In this document: positions 25,358 to 34,068 of the stretch, piece after piece | How the letters are laid out: each line of letters opens with the position of its first letter | How positions within the stretch are numbered: the stretch's first letter is position 1 | Origin: Oscillibacter sp. 1-3 | GTDB taxonomy: Bacteria > Bacillota > Clostridia > Oscillospirales > Oscillospiraceae | Assembly: GCF_000403435.2 (NCBI RefSeq) | Contig: NZ_KE159703.1 | Location: 186,001 to 250,000 of the forward strand | Direction of reading: 5' to 3' | DNA: 64,000 nucleotides | Position numbers and translations under genes: made by a program | The notes under the pieces: generated by a model | What the model was told of the DNA's origin: nothing | Databases searched by the model: none | What the model saw: only the letters and a program-made list of their open reading frames with translations

Positions 25358-26023
25358 TTATGTATCCGCTCCGCTGTGCGCCAGAATGAAGGCCTCCAGC
25401 TCCGCCACGGTCCCGACAACTGTGACGGCGCCCGCCGCCTCCAGCTCTCCCGGGGGCGCGTAGCCGAAAAACTCCACGCCCGCGCAGTCCATGCCGCAGG
25501 CCCCGGCGCCCTCCACGTCGTACTTCCGGTCGCCCACCATCAGGGCGCGGCGGGGGTCCGTCAGGCCCAGGCGGGCCATGGCCTCCCGGATGACGTCCGC
25601 CTTGCTCTGGTCCCGGCTTTCGGAGCTGCCGGCGATCACCGCCAGATGGGGGGCGAAGCCGAACCGCTCACAGATGGAGACGCACTGGGACTCGGCCTTG
25701 GAGGAGGCCAGCGCCAGCGTGAGCCCCCGGGCCTTCAGCCGTCCCATCATGTCTGCGATGCCCGGGGCCGGGCGGTTTTTGAACTGGCCCACGGGGACGT
25801 ATTGCTCCCGAAAGAGCCGCAGGGCCTCCTGGGCCTCCTCCCGGCTCAGGCCGCAGTACTGCATAAAGGAGTTCTGGAGCGGCGGGCCGATGAATTTCAG
25901 CAGGTTCCGGTCCTCCGGCAGCGGGCGACCCATGGCCTCTATGGCGTACCGCACACATTCCAGCACGCCCTCCTGGGAATCGGTCAGAGTGCCGTCCAGG
26001 TCGAAAAAGACGTATTGATACAT
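25358..26023 (-). CDS. HAD-family phosphatase (phosphoglycolate phosphatase-like)
   Basis: This 221-residue HAD subfamily IA hydrolase has motif I FFDLDGTLTDS, motif II LALASSK (Ser), motif III lysine in QSKADVIREAM and motif IV MVGDRKYDVEGA. The cap domain spans about residues 15-85. Family members remove phosphate from phosphoglycolate, pyrophosphate or nucleotide 5'-phosphates; the substrate is not readable. AGGAGGGTGAG lies before the ATG at 26023. It stands alone between a terminator and the ZIP transporter. Confidence 0.88.
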   Translation of the reverse strand: MYQYVFFDLDGTLTDSQEGVLECVRYAIEAMGRPLPEDRNLLKFIGPPLQNSFMQYCGLSREEAQEALRLFREQYVPVGQFKNRPAPGIADMMGRLKARGLTLALASSKAESQCVSICERFGFAPHLAVIAGSSESRDQSKADVIREAMARLGLTDPRRALMVGDRKYDVEGAGACGMDCAGVEFFGYAPPGELEAAGAVTVVGTVAELEAFILAHSGADT

Positions 26024-26123
26024 ACTCTCACCCTCCTGCCGGAAAGTGTATCACGCCTTTTGAATTTTCGCAAGAGAAATGCGGATTTTCTGGGGGAATT
26101 AACAGGATTGCCGGGAACACAGC

Positions 26124-26870
26124 CTACGCGTACACGATTACCATTCCGGTGATGATTCCCAGCACCGCCGCCAGGGCGGGGGCCTTCCCCCGCCACATCA
26201 GGGACGATTCCGGCAGCAGCTCCCCGAACACCACGTAGAGCATGGCCCCGGAGGCAAAGCTCAGGGCCAGGGTCAATGCCGCCGGGCCCAGAGTCCCCAG
26301 GCTGAACCCCAGCAGGGCCCCCAGCACGGTGGGGGCGCCGGTGAGTGCCGCGGCTCCGGCGGCCCTCGCCCGGCCCATGCCGCCGGAGATCAGGGGAACG
26401 GCCACCGCCATGCCCTCGGGGATGTTGTGCAGGCCGATGACCGCCGCCATCACCATTCCGCCCCGGGCTGAGCCGGGACGGGCCGCCCCCCTGGCGAAGG
26501 CGGCGCCGATGACCATCCCCTCCGGCACGTTGTGCAGGGCGATGGCCGCCGCCATTACCAGCCCGGCCAGAAACAGGCCCCCGCCTGTCCCGCTCCGCCG
26601 CCCAATCCAGGCGTTGAGCGCGCCGGTGACCCCGCAGCCCAGCAGGATGCCGGGAATCGCCAGCCACAGACGTCCGTTCTCCGGGGACACGGCGTCCGCC
26701 AGCAGGTCGAAGCACACCACCGCCGTCATCACCCCGGCGGCAAAGCTCAAAAGCAGACTCACCGCCCGGCTGGAGTCCCGCCGGAACAGGCAGGCGGTCA
26801 GTCCGCCGGTTCCCGTGCCGCCGATGCCCGCCGCCGCCGTAATCAGCAGAACCTCTCCCAAACGCCCCAT
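26124..26870 (-). CDS. ZIP-family metal transporter
   Basis: This ~248-residue membrane protein of the ZIP/GufA type imports zinc or other divalent metals. The paired metal motifs HNVPEGMVIG and HNIPEGMAVAV on two helices are decisive. About eight helices are predicted. A TTG start at 26921 would add 17 residues but lacks a ribosome site; the ATG at 26870 has an AAGG-rich upstream region, so it is preferred with modest certainty. No metal regulator lies next to it. Confidence 0.88.
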   Translation of the reverse strand: MGRLGEVLLITAAAGIGGTGTGGLTACLFRRDSSRAVSLLLSFAAGVMTAVVCFDLLADAVSPENGRLWLAIPGILLGCGVTGALNAWIGRRSGTGGGLFLAGLVMAAAIALHNVPEGMVIGAAFARGAARPGSARGGMVMAAVIGLHNIPEGMAVAVPLISGGMGRARAAGAAALTGAPTVLGALLGFSLGTLGPAALTLALSFASGAMLYVVFGELLPESSLMWRGKAPALAAVLGIITGMVIVYA

Positions 26871-26973
26871 GCCGTCCGCCGCCTTCCAAAACAGTCTCTG
26901 GAAAACTCTATTTTTCCCCAAAGCCGTCTAGAACTATTCCCGCGGGCATAGCCTGATGGAGAGGTGATATTCC

Positions 26974-28248
26974 ATGACGATCCATGTTGTGCGGTCCGGG
27001 GAGACCCTGGACGCCATTGCCGCCCAGTACGGGGTGAATCCCGCCCAGCTGGGCGCGGCCAACGACGTCCCCGCCGACGGCGCCCTGGCCGTGGGACAGA
27101 CCCTGGTGGTACGCTTTCCCCGGCAGGTCCATGCCGTCCAGCCCGGGGAGACGCTCAGCTCCATCGCTGCGGCCTACGGCACCGACACCCGCACCCTCTG
27201 GCAAAACAACTGGGCCCTGGGCGGGGGAGACGCCCTGGCGGCGGGCCAGCTTCTGACAATCTCTTACTTTGACGAGAAGATCGGCGCCGCGGCCTTCAAC
27301 GGCTACGCCTATCCCTTCATCCAGACGCGGCTGCTGGAGGCCCAGCTGCCCTATCTCACCTACATGGCACCCTTCACCTATGGCATCGCCGCCCAGGGCG
27401 GTCTGCTGTCTTTGGACGACGGCGCCATGCTCTCCTCCGCCCAGACCCACGGCGCCCGGCCGGTGATGCACCTGTCCACCCTGACGGAGTCCGGCGGGTT
27501 CGACACGGAGCGGGGGGCCATGGTGCTGACGGACTATGCCATACAGGACCGCCTGATAGACGAGATATTCTGGGTGATCGGCGAAAAGGACTATGTGGGG
27601 CTGGACGTGGATTTCGAGTACCTGCCCGGTTATCTGGCGGCGGCCTACGCCGCCTTTTTGGACCGGCTCCACCGGATGCTGCGGGCCCGTGGGCTGTTTT
27701 TGTGGGCGGCCCTGGCCCCCAAGACCTCTGCCGCCCAGCGGGGACTGCTGTACGAGGCACATGACTACGCCGGCGTCAGTGCCTCCGTGGACGGCGTGCT
27801 GCTGATGACCTATGAGTGGGGATACACCGCTGGCCCTCCTATGGCAGTGGCCCCGCTCCCCAATGTCCGGGCGGTGCTGGACTACGCCGTTACGGAGATC
27901 CCCGCCGGGAAGATCTTCCTCGGCATCCCCAATTACGGCTACGACTGGCCCCTGCCCTTTATCCGGGGCACCACCCGGGCCCAGTCCATCTCCAACCAGC
28001 GGGCCATTGAGCTGGCCCTGGAGCACGACATCGCCATCCAGTTCGACGAGACCGCCCAGGCTCCCTTTTTCCACTACACCGACGGCGGCGGCACAGTCCA
28101 TGAGGTCTGGTTCGAGGACGCGCGAAGCATGGACGCCAAGCTGCGGCTTATCGCGGAGTACGGCTTCCAGGGCGGCGGGGTCTGGAACCTGATGCGGCCC
28201 TTCTCCCAGATCTGGCAGGTGATGGCGGCGCTGTACGACATTTGGTAA
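26974..28248 (+). CDS. sleL: LysM-GH18 spore peptidoglycan hydrolase (SleL/YaaH type)
   Basis: This 424-residue protein has two N-terminal LysM domains (residues 2-48 and 50-98, each with a GETL-x-x-IA core) followed by a glycoside hydrolase 18 barrel. The catalytic D-x-D-x-E is present as VGLDVDFEY near residue 210. YaaH/SleL enzymes cleave cortex peptidoglycan during spore germination. There is no signal peptide, as expected for proteins packed from the mother cell. GGAGAGGTGATATTCC lies before the ATG. A GGGCATAGCCTG motif 32 bases upstream of the start resembles the mother-cell -10 seen at yqfC/ylbJ. Confidence 0.9.
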   Translation: MTIHVVRSGETLDAIAAQYGVNPAQLGAANDVPADGALAVGQTLVVRFPRQVHAVQPGETLSSIAAAYGTDTRTLWQNNWALGGGDALAAGQLLTISYFDEKIGAAAFNGYAYPFIQTRLLEAQLPYLTYMAPFTYGIAAQGGLLSLDDGAMLSSAQTHGARPVMHLSTLTESGGFDTERGAMVLTDYAIQDRLIDEIFWVIGEKDYVGLDVDFEYLPGYLAAAYAAFLDRLHRMLRARGLFLWAALAPKTSAAQRGLLYEAHDYAGVSASVDGVLLMTYEWGYTAGPPMAVAPLPNVRAVLDYAVTEIPAGKIFLGIPNYGYDWPLPFIRGTTRAQSISNQRAIELALEHDIAIQFDETAQAPFFHYTDGGGTVHEVWFEDARSMDAKLRLIAEYGFQGGGVWNLMRPFSQIWQVMAALYDIW

Positions 28249-28266
28249 GACCGAACTGAACGCAGA

Positions 28267-28300
28267 ACCGGGCGGCTGCCCAAAATGGCAGCTGCCCGGT
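28267..28300. terminator. hairpin between convergent genes
   Basis: A 14-bp stem with one G-U pair (28267-28280 with 28287-28300) and a 6-base loop lies after the SleL-like gene and before the end of the convergent zinc-ribbon gene. Confidence 0.65.
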
Positions 28301-28311
28301 CATCCCTGCGG

Positions 28312-28584
28312 TCACGCCTTTTGCCACCGCTTCAAGGTGGGGAACCAGCTCCGCATCATCTTCTCCGCCTCTTCCTGGGGGCCAAACGGGTGGCCGTTTT
28401 CGGCGTTGAACTTCAGGTTGAAGGCAATGATGTCGTCCATGGTGGCGTCGGGAGCGGTGAAGGCCCCTTTCTGGTAGCAGTAACGGCAGTAGTCGGCGCT
28501 GGGGGAGCCGTTCGCTTCGGTGCCTGCGTCTGCGGGCTTGTCCAGGGGCATGCCGCAGCACTGGCAGAATTTTCTTTCTTCCAT
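28312..28584 (-). CDS. small zinc-ribbon protein
   Basis: This 90-residue protein has two Cys pairs (FCQCCGMPL and YCRYCYQKG) that should bind one zinc ion, followed by a helical tail with FGPQEEAEKMMRSWFPTLKRW. It matches the small putative zinc-ribbon family common in gut Clostridia, whose function is not established. AAGGAGG lies 8 bases before the ATG at 28584. It follows a WYL-type regulator on the same strand after 81 bases, and the pair may be co-regulated. Confidence 0.8.
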   Translation of the reverse strand: MEERKFCQCCGMPLDKPADAGTEANGSPSADYCRYCYQKGAFTAPDATMDDIIAFNLKFNAENGHPFGPQEEAEKMMRSWFPTLKRWQKA

Positions 28585-28665
28585 TGAGAAAACCTCCTTA
28601 TGTTGGACGGGTTCCGTTCCCCCGCCTCTGACACAAGGATACTTCATGAAACCCGACAGGGTCTG

Positions 28666-29571
28666 TCAGGTTTCATAGACCGCTGAAAGTTTTTGGATCT
28701 CTTCGGCGAGGAGCTTTCGCCAATAGGCCGGCGACAGGACTTCCAGCTGGCTGCCGAAGGACAGGAGAAAGGACAGCAGCCACTGGTCCTCCGGAAAATT
28801 GCACGCCACCAGCAAACAGCCGTCCGGCTCCCGGGTAATCTCCTTCGGGTGGAAGTAGTCCCGTACCCGCCAGGCGGCGGCCGGGGCAAAGCGCAGCCGC
28901 AATTCCACGCCCCGGTACTCCGGGGACGGCGGGGCCTCCAGCCGCTCCGGAGGGCGGCGGGTCGGGCAGGCTCCCTCCTCTGCGGTCAGGTCCTCCATCC
29001 GCATCAGGCGGAAGATCCGCCAGTCCTGCCGCTTTTGGCAGAAGGCCGACAGATACCAGCAGCCGCCCTTGAACACCAGCCGGGTGGGCTCCACGGTCCG
29101 GCGGCTCCGCTCCCCGGCGGAGCTGTAATAGGTGAAGGACAACGGTCGGCGGGCCAGAATCGCCCCCTTCACCAGGGCGAAATTCTCCCGCTCCACCGCC
29201 CCGCTGCCCCAGTCGGTGAAGTCCACCTCCAGCCAGCCGGTTCCCTCCCGGCGGAACAGGGCGGTCAGTCGGGCCAGCGTCTCCTCCTCCGCCCCGCCGC
29301 CGGTGGCCAGAATGGCCTGGAGGGCGAAGAGAATCTCGTCCTGCTGGGCATGGGAGAGGAGGGCCTTGTCCAGCACAAACTGGTCCATCAGCCGGATACC
29401 GCCGCCCTGCCCCCTCTGGGTGAACACCGGGATGCCGGCGGCGGACAGGGCGTCGATGTCCCGGTAGATGGTGCGCTCCGACACCTCCAGCCGCTCCGCC
29501 AGCTCCCCGGCGGTGACGGCCCGCTTTTCCACCAATAAATATAAAATCTCAAAAAGACGGCTGTTCTTCAT
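28666..29571 (-). CDS. HTH/WYL-domain transcriptional regulator
   Basis: This 301-residue YafY-type regulator has an N-terminal winged helix (LAERLEVSERTIYRDIDALSAAGIPV, residues ~20-48) and a WYL sensor domain in the middle (LSFTYYSSAGERSRRTVEP, GCWYLSAFC, RIFRLMRM). A C-terminal extension follows. WYL domains sense nucleic acid or small ligands and often regulate defence or repair genes. AGGAAAAG precedes the ATG at 29571; an upstream in-frame start adds 20 residues of poor quality. The likely target is the zinc-ribbon gene downstream or its own promoter. Confidence 0.88.
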   Translation of the reverse strand: MKNSRLFEILYLLVEKRAVTAGELAERLEVSERTIYRDIDALSAAGIPVFTQRGQGGGIRLMDQFVLDKALLSHAQQDEILFALQAILATGGGAEEETLARLTALFRREGTGWLEVDFTDWGSGAVERENFALVKGAILARRPLSFTYYSSAGERSRRTVEPTRLVFKGGCWYLSAFCQKRQDWRIFRLMRMEDLTAEEGACPTRRPPERLEAPPSPEYRGVELRLRFAPAAAWRVRDYFHPKEITREPDGCLLVACNFPEDQWLLSFLLSFGSQLEVLSPAYWRKLLAEEIQKLSAVYET

Positions 29572-29677
29572 CTTTTCCTGCGCCCCCGAATGCTGCAAGT
29601 GCGTCCCCATCAGGCCCGGCTCATAAGGCAACTATACCACGCCGGCCGGCCGGATTCAACGCTGCTTTCAAAACGGC

Positions 29678-29706
29678 TGGACACGCCCTGGGATTTCTAG
29701 TATAAT
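29678..29706 (+). promoter_or_regulatory. sigma-A-type promoter for the galE operon
   Basis: TGGACA at 29678-29683, a 17-base spacer and TATAAT at 29701-29706. The predicted leader to the galE start is about 140 bases. A second -10-like TACAAT lies at 29777-29782, so two start sites are possible. Confidence 0.7.
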
Positions 29707-29852
29707 AAACGCATAATTCGGACGATTTTTCTAATAATGAGTACGTTCCTCTCTTCCCATTTTCACCCAGGGAGCCTACAATAGAGTTTGATGAATCTTG
29801 AAAATCTTTCACCGGCACGAAAAATTTTCATAATTTGAAAGGAGCGGTTCTT

Positions 29853-30872
29853 ATGTCCATTCTTGTCACCGGCGGCGCCGGGTATATCGGCAGCCACACC
29901 TGCGTGGAGCTGATCCAGGCGGGCTGCGAGGTCATTGTGGCGGACAATCTCTACAACTCCAGCGAGGAGGCCGTCCGCCGGGTGGAGAAGATCGTGGGGA
30001 GGAAGATCCCCTTTGTCAAGGCGGAGCTGTGCGACATGGAGCAGGTGGAGGCCCTTTTCACCAGGTTCCCGGACATCGACTCCGTGATGCACTTCGCCGG
30101 GCTCAAGGCCGTGGGGGAGAGCGTCAGCAAGCCCCTGGAGTATTACTCCAACAATCTCATCAGCACCCTCTACCTTCTCCAGGCCATGCGGACCCACGGG
30201 GTGAAGAATTTCGTCTTCTCCTCCTCCGCCACGGTCTACGGCGATCCCGCCACCGTGCCCATCCGGGAGGATTTCCCCACCGGCGGCACCACCAATCCCT
30301 ACGGCACCACCAAGCTCTTCCAGGAGCGCATTCTCTCCGACTACTGCGCCGCCGACCCCACCCTGAACGTGGCCCTGCTGCGGTACTTCAACCCCATCGG
30401 CGCCCATGAGAGCGGCCTGATCGGCGAGGACCCCAACGGTATTCCCAACAACCTGGTGCCCTATATCGCAAAAGTCGCCGTGGGCCAGCTGGAAAAGCTC
30501 CACGTATACGGCAACGACTATTCAACTCCCGACGGCACCGGCGTCCGGGACTATATTCACGTCGTTGACCTGGCCAAGGGCCACGTGGCGGCGCTGAAAA
30601 AGCTGGAGCAGAACTGCGGCCTCTTCATCTGCAATCTGGGCACCGGCAAGGGCTACTCCGTGCTGGACGTGCTCCACGCCTATGAGAAGGCCTGCGGCAA
30701 GGAGCTGCCCTACGTCATCGACCCCCGCCGCCCCGGAGACATCGCCGCCTGCTACGCCGACCCCAAGAGGGCCCGGGAGGAGCTGGGCTGGGAGGCGGAG
30801 CTTGGCATCGAGGAGATGTGCGCCTCCTCATGGAAGTGGCAGTCCATGAACCCCAACGGATACAAGGGTTAA
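29853..30872 (+). CDS. galE: UDP-glucose / UDP-N-acetylglucosamine 4-epimerase
   Basis: GalE interconverts UDP-Glc/UDP-Gal and in many bacteria UDP-GlcNAc/UDP-GalNAc. The 339-residue protein has the NAD motif VTGGAGYIGSHT, the catalytic Ser/Tyr-Lys (SSSATVYG and YGTTK) and the sugar-site VALLRYFNPIGAH. AAAGGAG lies before the ATG at 29853. The next two genes are a sugar nucleotidyltransferase and an N-acetylhexosamine kinase, so its physiological substrate is probably the UDP-HexNAc pair. It is the first gene of a three-gene operon (13-base gap, then an ATGA overlap). Confidence 0.95.
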   Translation: MSILVTGGAGYIGSHTCVELIQAGCEVIVADNLYNSSEEAVRRVEKIVGRKIPFVKAELCDMEQVEALFTRFPDIDSVMHFAGLKAVGESVSKPLEYYSNNLISTLYLLQAMRTHGVKNFVFSSSATVYGDPATVPIREDFPTGGTTNPYGTTKLFQERILSDYCAADPTLNVALLRYFNPIGAHESGLIGEDPNGIPNNLVPYIAKVAVGQLEKLHVYGNDYSTPDGTGVRDYIHVVDLAKGHVAALKKLEQNCGLFICNLGTGKGYSVLDVLHAYEKACGKELPYVIDPRRPGDIAACYADPKRAREELGWEAELGIEEMCASSWKWQSMNPNGYKG

Positions 30873-30885
30873 GGGAGGACGGATT

Positions 30886-31812
30886 ATGAACAAGCCTGTT
30901 CTCGTCATCATGGCCGCCGGCATGGGCAGCCGGTACGGCGGCCTCAAGCAGCTGGACCCCGTGGGCAGCCACGGCCAGCTGATTATCGACTACTCCATCT
31001 ACGACGCCCGCCGGGCGGGCTTTGAGACCGTGGTCTTCGTCATTAAGCCCGAGATCGAGGCGGATTTCAAGGCCGCCATCGGAGACCGGGTGGCCCAGGT
31101 GATGGACGTGAAGTACGCCTATCAGCTCAAAGAGGACCTGCCGGAGGGGTACGCCGTCCCGGCGGAGCGGACCAAGCCCTGGGGCACCGCCCATGCGGCG
31201 CTTTCTGTGCGGGGCATTGTGGACGGCCCCTTCGCCGTCATCAACGCCGACGACTACTACGGCCCGGAGGCCTTTCGGGAGATCCATGCCTACCTCTCCA
31301 GCCATCCCGACGGGGCGCTGTACGAGTACGTCATGGTGGGGTACCTGCTGAAAAACACGGTGACGGAGAACGGCACCGTGGCCCGGGGCGTGTGCGAGGA
31401 GACGGCGGAGAACTTCCTCACCCAGGTCACCGAGCGCACCAAGATCGAAAAGGGCGAGCCCCCCCGCTTCACTGAGGACGACGGCAAGACCTGGACGGAC
31501 CTGGCGGGGGACACCATCGTATCTATGAACATGTGGGGCTTTAACCGCAGCTTCCTGGACGAGGCGTGGAAGCGTTTTCCCGCCTTTTTGGACAAGGCCC
31601 TGGCGGAGAACCCCGCCAAGGCGGAGTACTTCCTGCCCACCGTGGTCAGCCAGCTGATCGACGAGGGGAAGGCTCGGGTGAAGGTGCTGCGCAGCGAGGA
31701 CAAGTGGTACGGCGTCACCTACCGGGAGGACAAGCCCGCGGTCATGGCTGCCATCGCGGAGAAGACGGCCTCCGGGCTGTATCCGGACAATCTCTGGGAG
31801 GTGCGGGTATGA
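30886..31812 (+). CDS. sugar-1-phosphate nucleotidyltransferase
   Basis: This 308-residue nucleotidyltransferase has the nucleotide loop MAAGMGSRYGGLKQLDPVG at the N-terminus, the metal-binding VINADDYYG near residue 120, and a typical VSMNMWGF strand. It would join UTP to a hexosamine-1-phosphate. Its gene lies between galE and a NahK-like kinase, which makes HexNAc-1-phosphate, so uridylyl transfer to GlcNAc-1-P or GalNAc-1-P is the natural guess. Bifidobacterial loci use a GalT-type enzyme at this step, so this is a non-homologous replacement if the inference holds. Confidence 0.85.
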   Translation: MNKPVLVIMAAGMGSRYGGLKQLDPVGSHGQLIIDYSIYDARRAGFETVVFVIKPEIEADFKAAIGDRVAQVMDVKYAYQLKEDLPEGYAVPAERTKPWGTAHAALSVRGIVDGPFAVINADDYYGPEAFREIHAYLSSHPDGALYEYVMVGYLLKNTVTENGTVARGVCEETAENFLTQVTERTKIEKGEPPRFTEDDGKTWTDLAGDTIVSMNMWGFNRSFLDEAWKRFPAFLDKALAENPAKAEYFLPTVVSQLIDEGKARVKVLRSEDKWYGVTYREDKPAVMAAIAEKTASGLYPDNLWEVRV

Positions 31813-32924
31813 TCCAGGCGGAACAGACTCTGCAGGAGGTCTTGGTGGCCTTTGACTTCGGCGCGCCCGTGGTGGGCGCCGTCCGGTACGGCCAGGGACA
31901 TATCAACGACACCTTCTGCGTACACACCCAGCCGGAGAACGCCTGCTGCCGCCGCTTCATCCTCCAGCGCATGAGCGCCGCCGCCTTCAAGCGGCCGGAC
32001 CAGCTGATGGAGAACATCATCGGCGTCACCGAGTACCTTGGCCGGCAGATTGAGGCCCGGCGCGGAGACCGCGGCCGGGAGGCCATGGAGGTTCTCCGTC
32101 CGAAAAACGGGGAGCCCTACTACACCGACAGCCAGGGCGGCGCCTGGCGGGTCTATCCCTTTGTAGAGCGCACCGTCTGCTGCCAGGCGGCGGATACGCC
32201 GGAGCTCTTCGCCGCCTCCGGCCGGGCCTTCGGCCGCTTCCAGCAGCTTTTGAAGGACTACCCGGCGGAGACCCTTCACGAGACCATCCCCAACTTCCAC
32301 AACACCGAGGACCGGCTGAAAAAGTTCAAGGCCGCCCTGGAGGCGGACAAGCTGGGGCGGGCGGCAGAGTGCGGGCCGGAGATCAGCTTCGTCCTGGAGC
32401 GGGAGGCGGACTGCTCCGCTGCCCTGAGCGCCATGCGGGAGGGAAAGCTTCCCGTCCGCGTCACCCACAACGACACCAAACTGAACAACGTCCTCATGGA
32501 CGAGACCACCGGAGAGGGGATCTGCATCATCGACCTGGATACTGTGATGCCGGGCCTTGTGATTTACGATTTCGGCGATTCCATCCGCTTCGGCGCCAAC
32601 CACAGCGCCGAGGACGAGACCGACCTCAGCAAGGTCAGCCTGGACGTGGACCTCTTCGACGTGTACACCAAAGCCTTTTTAGAGGGGACCGGCGGCTCTC
32701 TCACAGATGCGGAGATCGAGTATCTCCCCTGGGGGGCCAAGCTGATGACGCTGGAGTGCGGCATCCGCTTCCTCACCGACTATCTGGTGGGGGATGAGTA
32801 CTTCCACATCAGCCGGGAACGGCAGAACCTGGACCGCTGCCGCACCCAGTTCAAGCTGGTAGCGGACATGGAGGCGCGCTGGGACGAACTGCGGGCCATC
32901 GTGGACCGGTACCGCGGAAACTGA
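31809..32924 (+). CDS. nahK: N-acetylhexosamine 1-kinase-like phosphotransferase
   Basis: This 371-residue APH-fold kinase resembles NahK of bifidobacteria, which phosphorylates GlcNAc and GalNAc at C1. Matching stretches are GQGHINDTF, GGAWRVYPFVE, ALEADKLGRAAECGPEI, the catalytic loop RVTHNDTKLNNVLMD, IDLDTVMPG (metal-binding Asp) and YDFGDSIRFGA. The start overlaps the preceding stop (ATGA). It supplies HexNAc-1-P to the adjacent nucleotidyltransferase and epimerase. No lacto-N-biose phosphorylase gene is in the window, so the free sugar may come from mucin or wall hydrolysis. Confidence 0.88.
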   Translation: MIQAEQTLQEVLVAFDFGAPVVGAVRYGQGHINDTFCVHTQPENACCRRFILQRMSAAAFKRPDQLMENIIGVTEYLGRQIEARRGDRGREAMEVLRPKNGEPYYTDSQGGAWRVYPFVERTVCCQAADTPELFAASGRAFGRFQQLLKDYPAETLHETIPNFHNTEDRLKKFKAALEADKLGRAAECGPEISFVLEREADCSAALSAMREGKLPVRVTHNDTKLNNVLMDETTGEGICIIDLDTVMPGLVIYDFGDSIRFGANHSAEDETDLSKVSLDVDLFDVYTKAFLEGTGGSLTDAEIEYLPWGAKLMTLECGIRFLTDYLVGDEYFHISRERQNLDRCRTQFKLVADMEARWDELRAIVDRYRGN

Positions 32925-33015
32925 GACACGGGATTGAAAAACAACGTGGGAGGGCGCCCTCCCGCAGTCGCTCTGCAGGGCAGAGCGCCGCGTCCGCACG
33001 GGAGGTGATCTTTGA

Positions 33016-33882
33016 ATGGCGGAGATGAATATCCTGTTTGACGAGGAGCGGCTGCGCAAGCTCATTGCCAACCTCAACATCCTCACCGGCCTGCCCGCCA
33101 ACATTTTGGACCCGGAGGGGCGGGACATCAACCTGTTCAAGGGCCACCCGCCCTTTTGCCGGATGCTCAACGACCTGCCGGAGGGGCATGAGCGCTGCGT
33201 GGCCTGCGACCGGTGCAAGATCCAACACTACACCGCGGATAAGGGGTTCCAGTTCTACCGCTGCCACGCCGGGATCTGCGAGGCCATCATGCCCCTCTTT
33301 GATAAAAAGAGACCCCTGGCCTATCTGGCCTTTGGCTGCTACCTGGACGAGAGCCCCCTGGAGGAGCAGTGGGAGGTGACCCGGAGCCGGCTGGACTGGT
33401 ATCCCGGCGGGGCCGACGCCCTGCGCCCCGCCTTCTTCCAGTTCCGGCAGTACAGCCAGAAGGAGCTGCGGGCCTATGCCGAGACGCTGGAGGCCCTGTC
33501 CGCCTATATCCAGCTCAAGGGCATGATTCTCACAGCCGAGCAGACGGACCTGCAGAAGCTGGAGCTGTATCTGGACCAGCACTATATGGAAAAGCTCTCC
33601 CTGGCCTCTGTCTCTCAGGAGCTGCGCATCGGCCGCACCAAGCTGTGCGCCCTGGCCAAGGAGCTCTCCGGCGGACACACCCTGTCCCACCTCATCGCCC
33701 AGCGGCGCATCAGCGAGGCAAAGCGCCTGCTGCTCCAGAGCAGCCTGCCCATCTCCGTGGTGGGGGAGATGGTGGGCATCAGCGACTACAACTATTTTTC
33801 CAAGGTCTTCCGCTCCGTCACCGGCAGCACCCCCAGCGCCTTCCGCAAAAACGGCCTAAAGGGCGGGGGGATTTCCGGCTAA
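33016..33882 (+). CDS. PocR-sensor AraC-family regulator
   Basis: This 288-residue regulator has an N-terminal PocR ligand domain (residues ~8-165) with clustered cysteines (ERCVACDRCK, FYRCHAGI) and an AraC helix-turn-helix pair at the C-terminus (SLASVSQELRIGRTKLCALAKELSGG and VGEMVGISDYNYFSKVFRSVTGSTPSAFRK). GGGAGGTGATCTTTGA lies before the ATG. It stands between the NahK operon and the sugar ABC transporter and probably activates the latter, whose promoter has a perfect -10 but no good -35. The effector is probably a sugar or sugar phosphate. Confidence 0.9.
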   Translation: MAEMNILFDEERLRKLIANLNILTGLPANILDPEGRDINLFKGHPPFCRMLNDLPEGHERCVACDRCKIQHYTADKGFQFYRCHAGICEAIMPLFDKKRPLAYLAFGCYLDESPLEEQWEVTRSRLDWYPGGADALRPAFFQFRQYSQKELRAYAETLEALSAYIQLKGMILTAEQTDLQKLELYLDQHYMEKLSLASVSQELRIGRTKLCALAKELSGGHTLSHLIAQRRISEAKRLLLQSSLPISVVGEMVGISDYNYFSKVFRSVTGSTPSAFRKNGLKGGGISG

Positions 33883-33891
33883 TCGATTACG

Positions 33892-33924
33892 AAATCGTAC
33901 GAACTTTCACGGTTCGTACGATTT
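33892..33924 (+). terminator. terminator of the AraC-type gene
   Basis: A perfect 13-bp stem (33892-33904 with 33912-33924), 7-base loop, followed by T and then GC. The arms contain AATCGTACGAAC, so it could also be an operator for the regulator just upstream. Confidence 0.7.
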
Positions 33925-33970
33925 TGCTATAAAGCGGACTTTTTGCTCTATTATTCGCAGAATGAACAAG

Positions 33971-33976
33971 TATAAT
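33971..33976 (+). promoter_or_regulatory. -10 element before the sugar-binding protein gene
   Basis: A perfect TATAAT at 33971-33976 with no recognisable -35 at 16-18 bases, consistent with an activator-dependent promoter. The leader to the ATG at 34069 is about 85 bases. Confidence 0.5.
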
Positions 33977-34068
33977 TTAGATTAAGGAAACGCGTTTGTG
34001 GATTATTTCCCATGAGGATGCTCCGCAGCTGGGTTTCCCACATCATTTCATGAAAGAGGAGAATGAAG

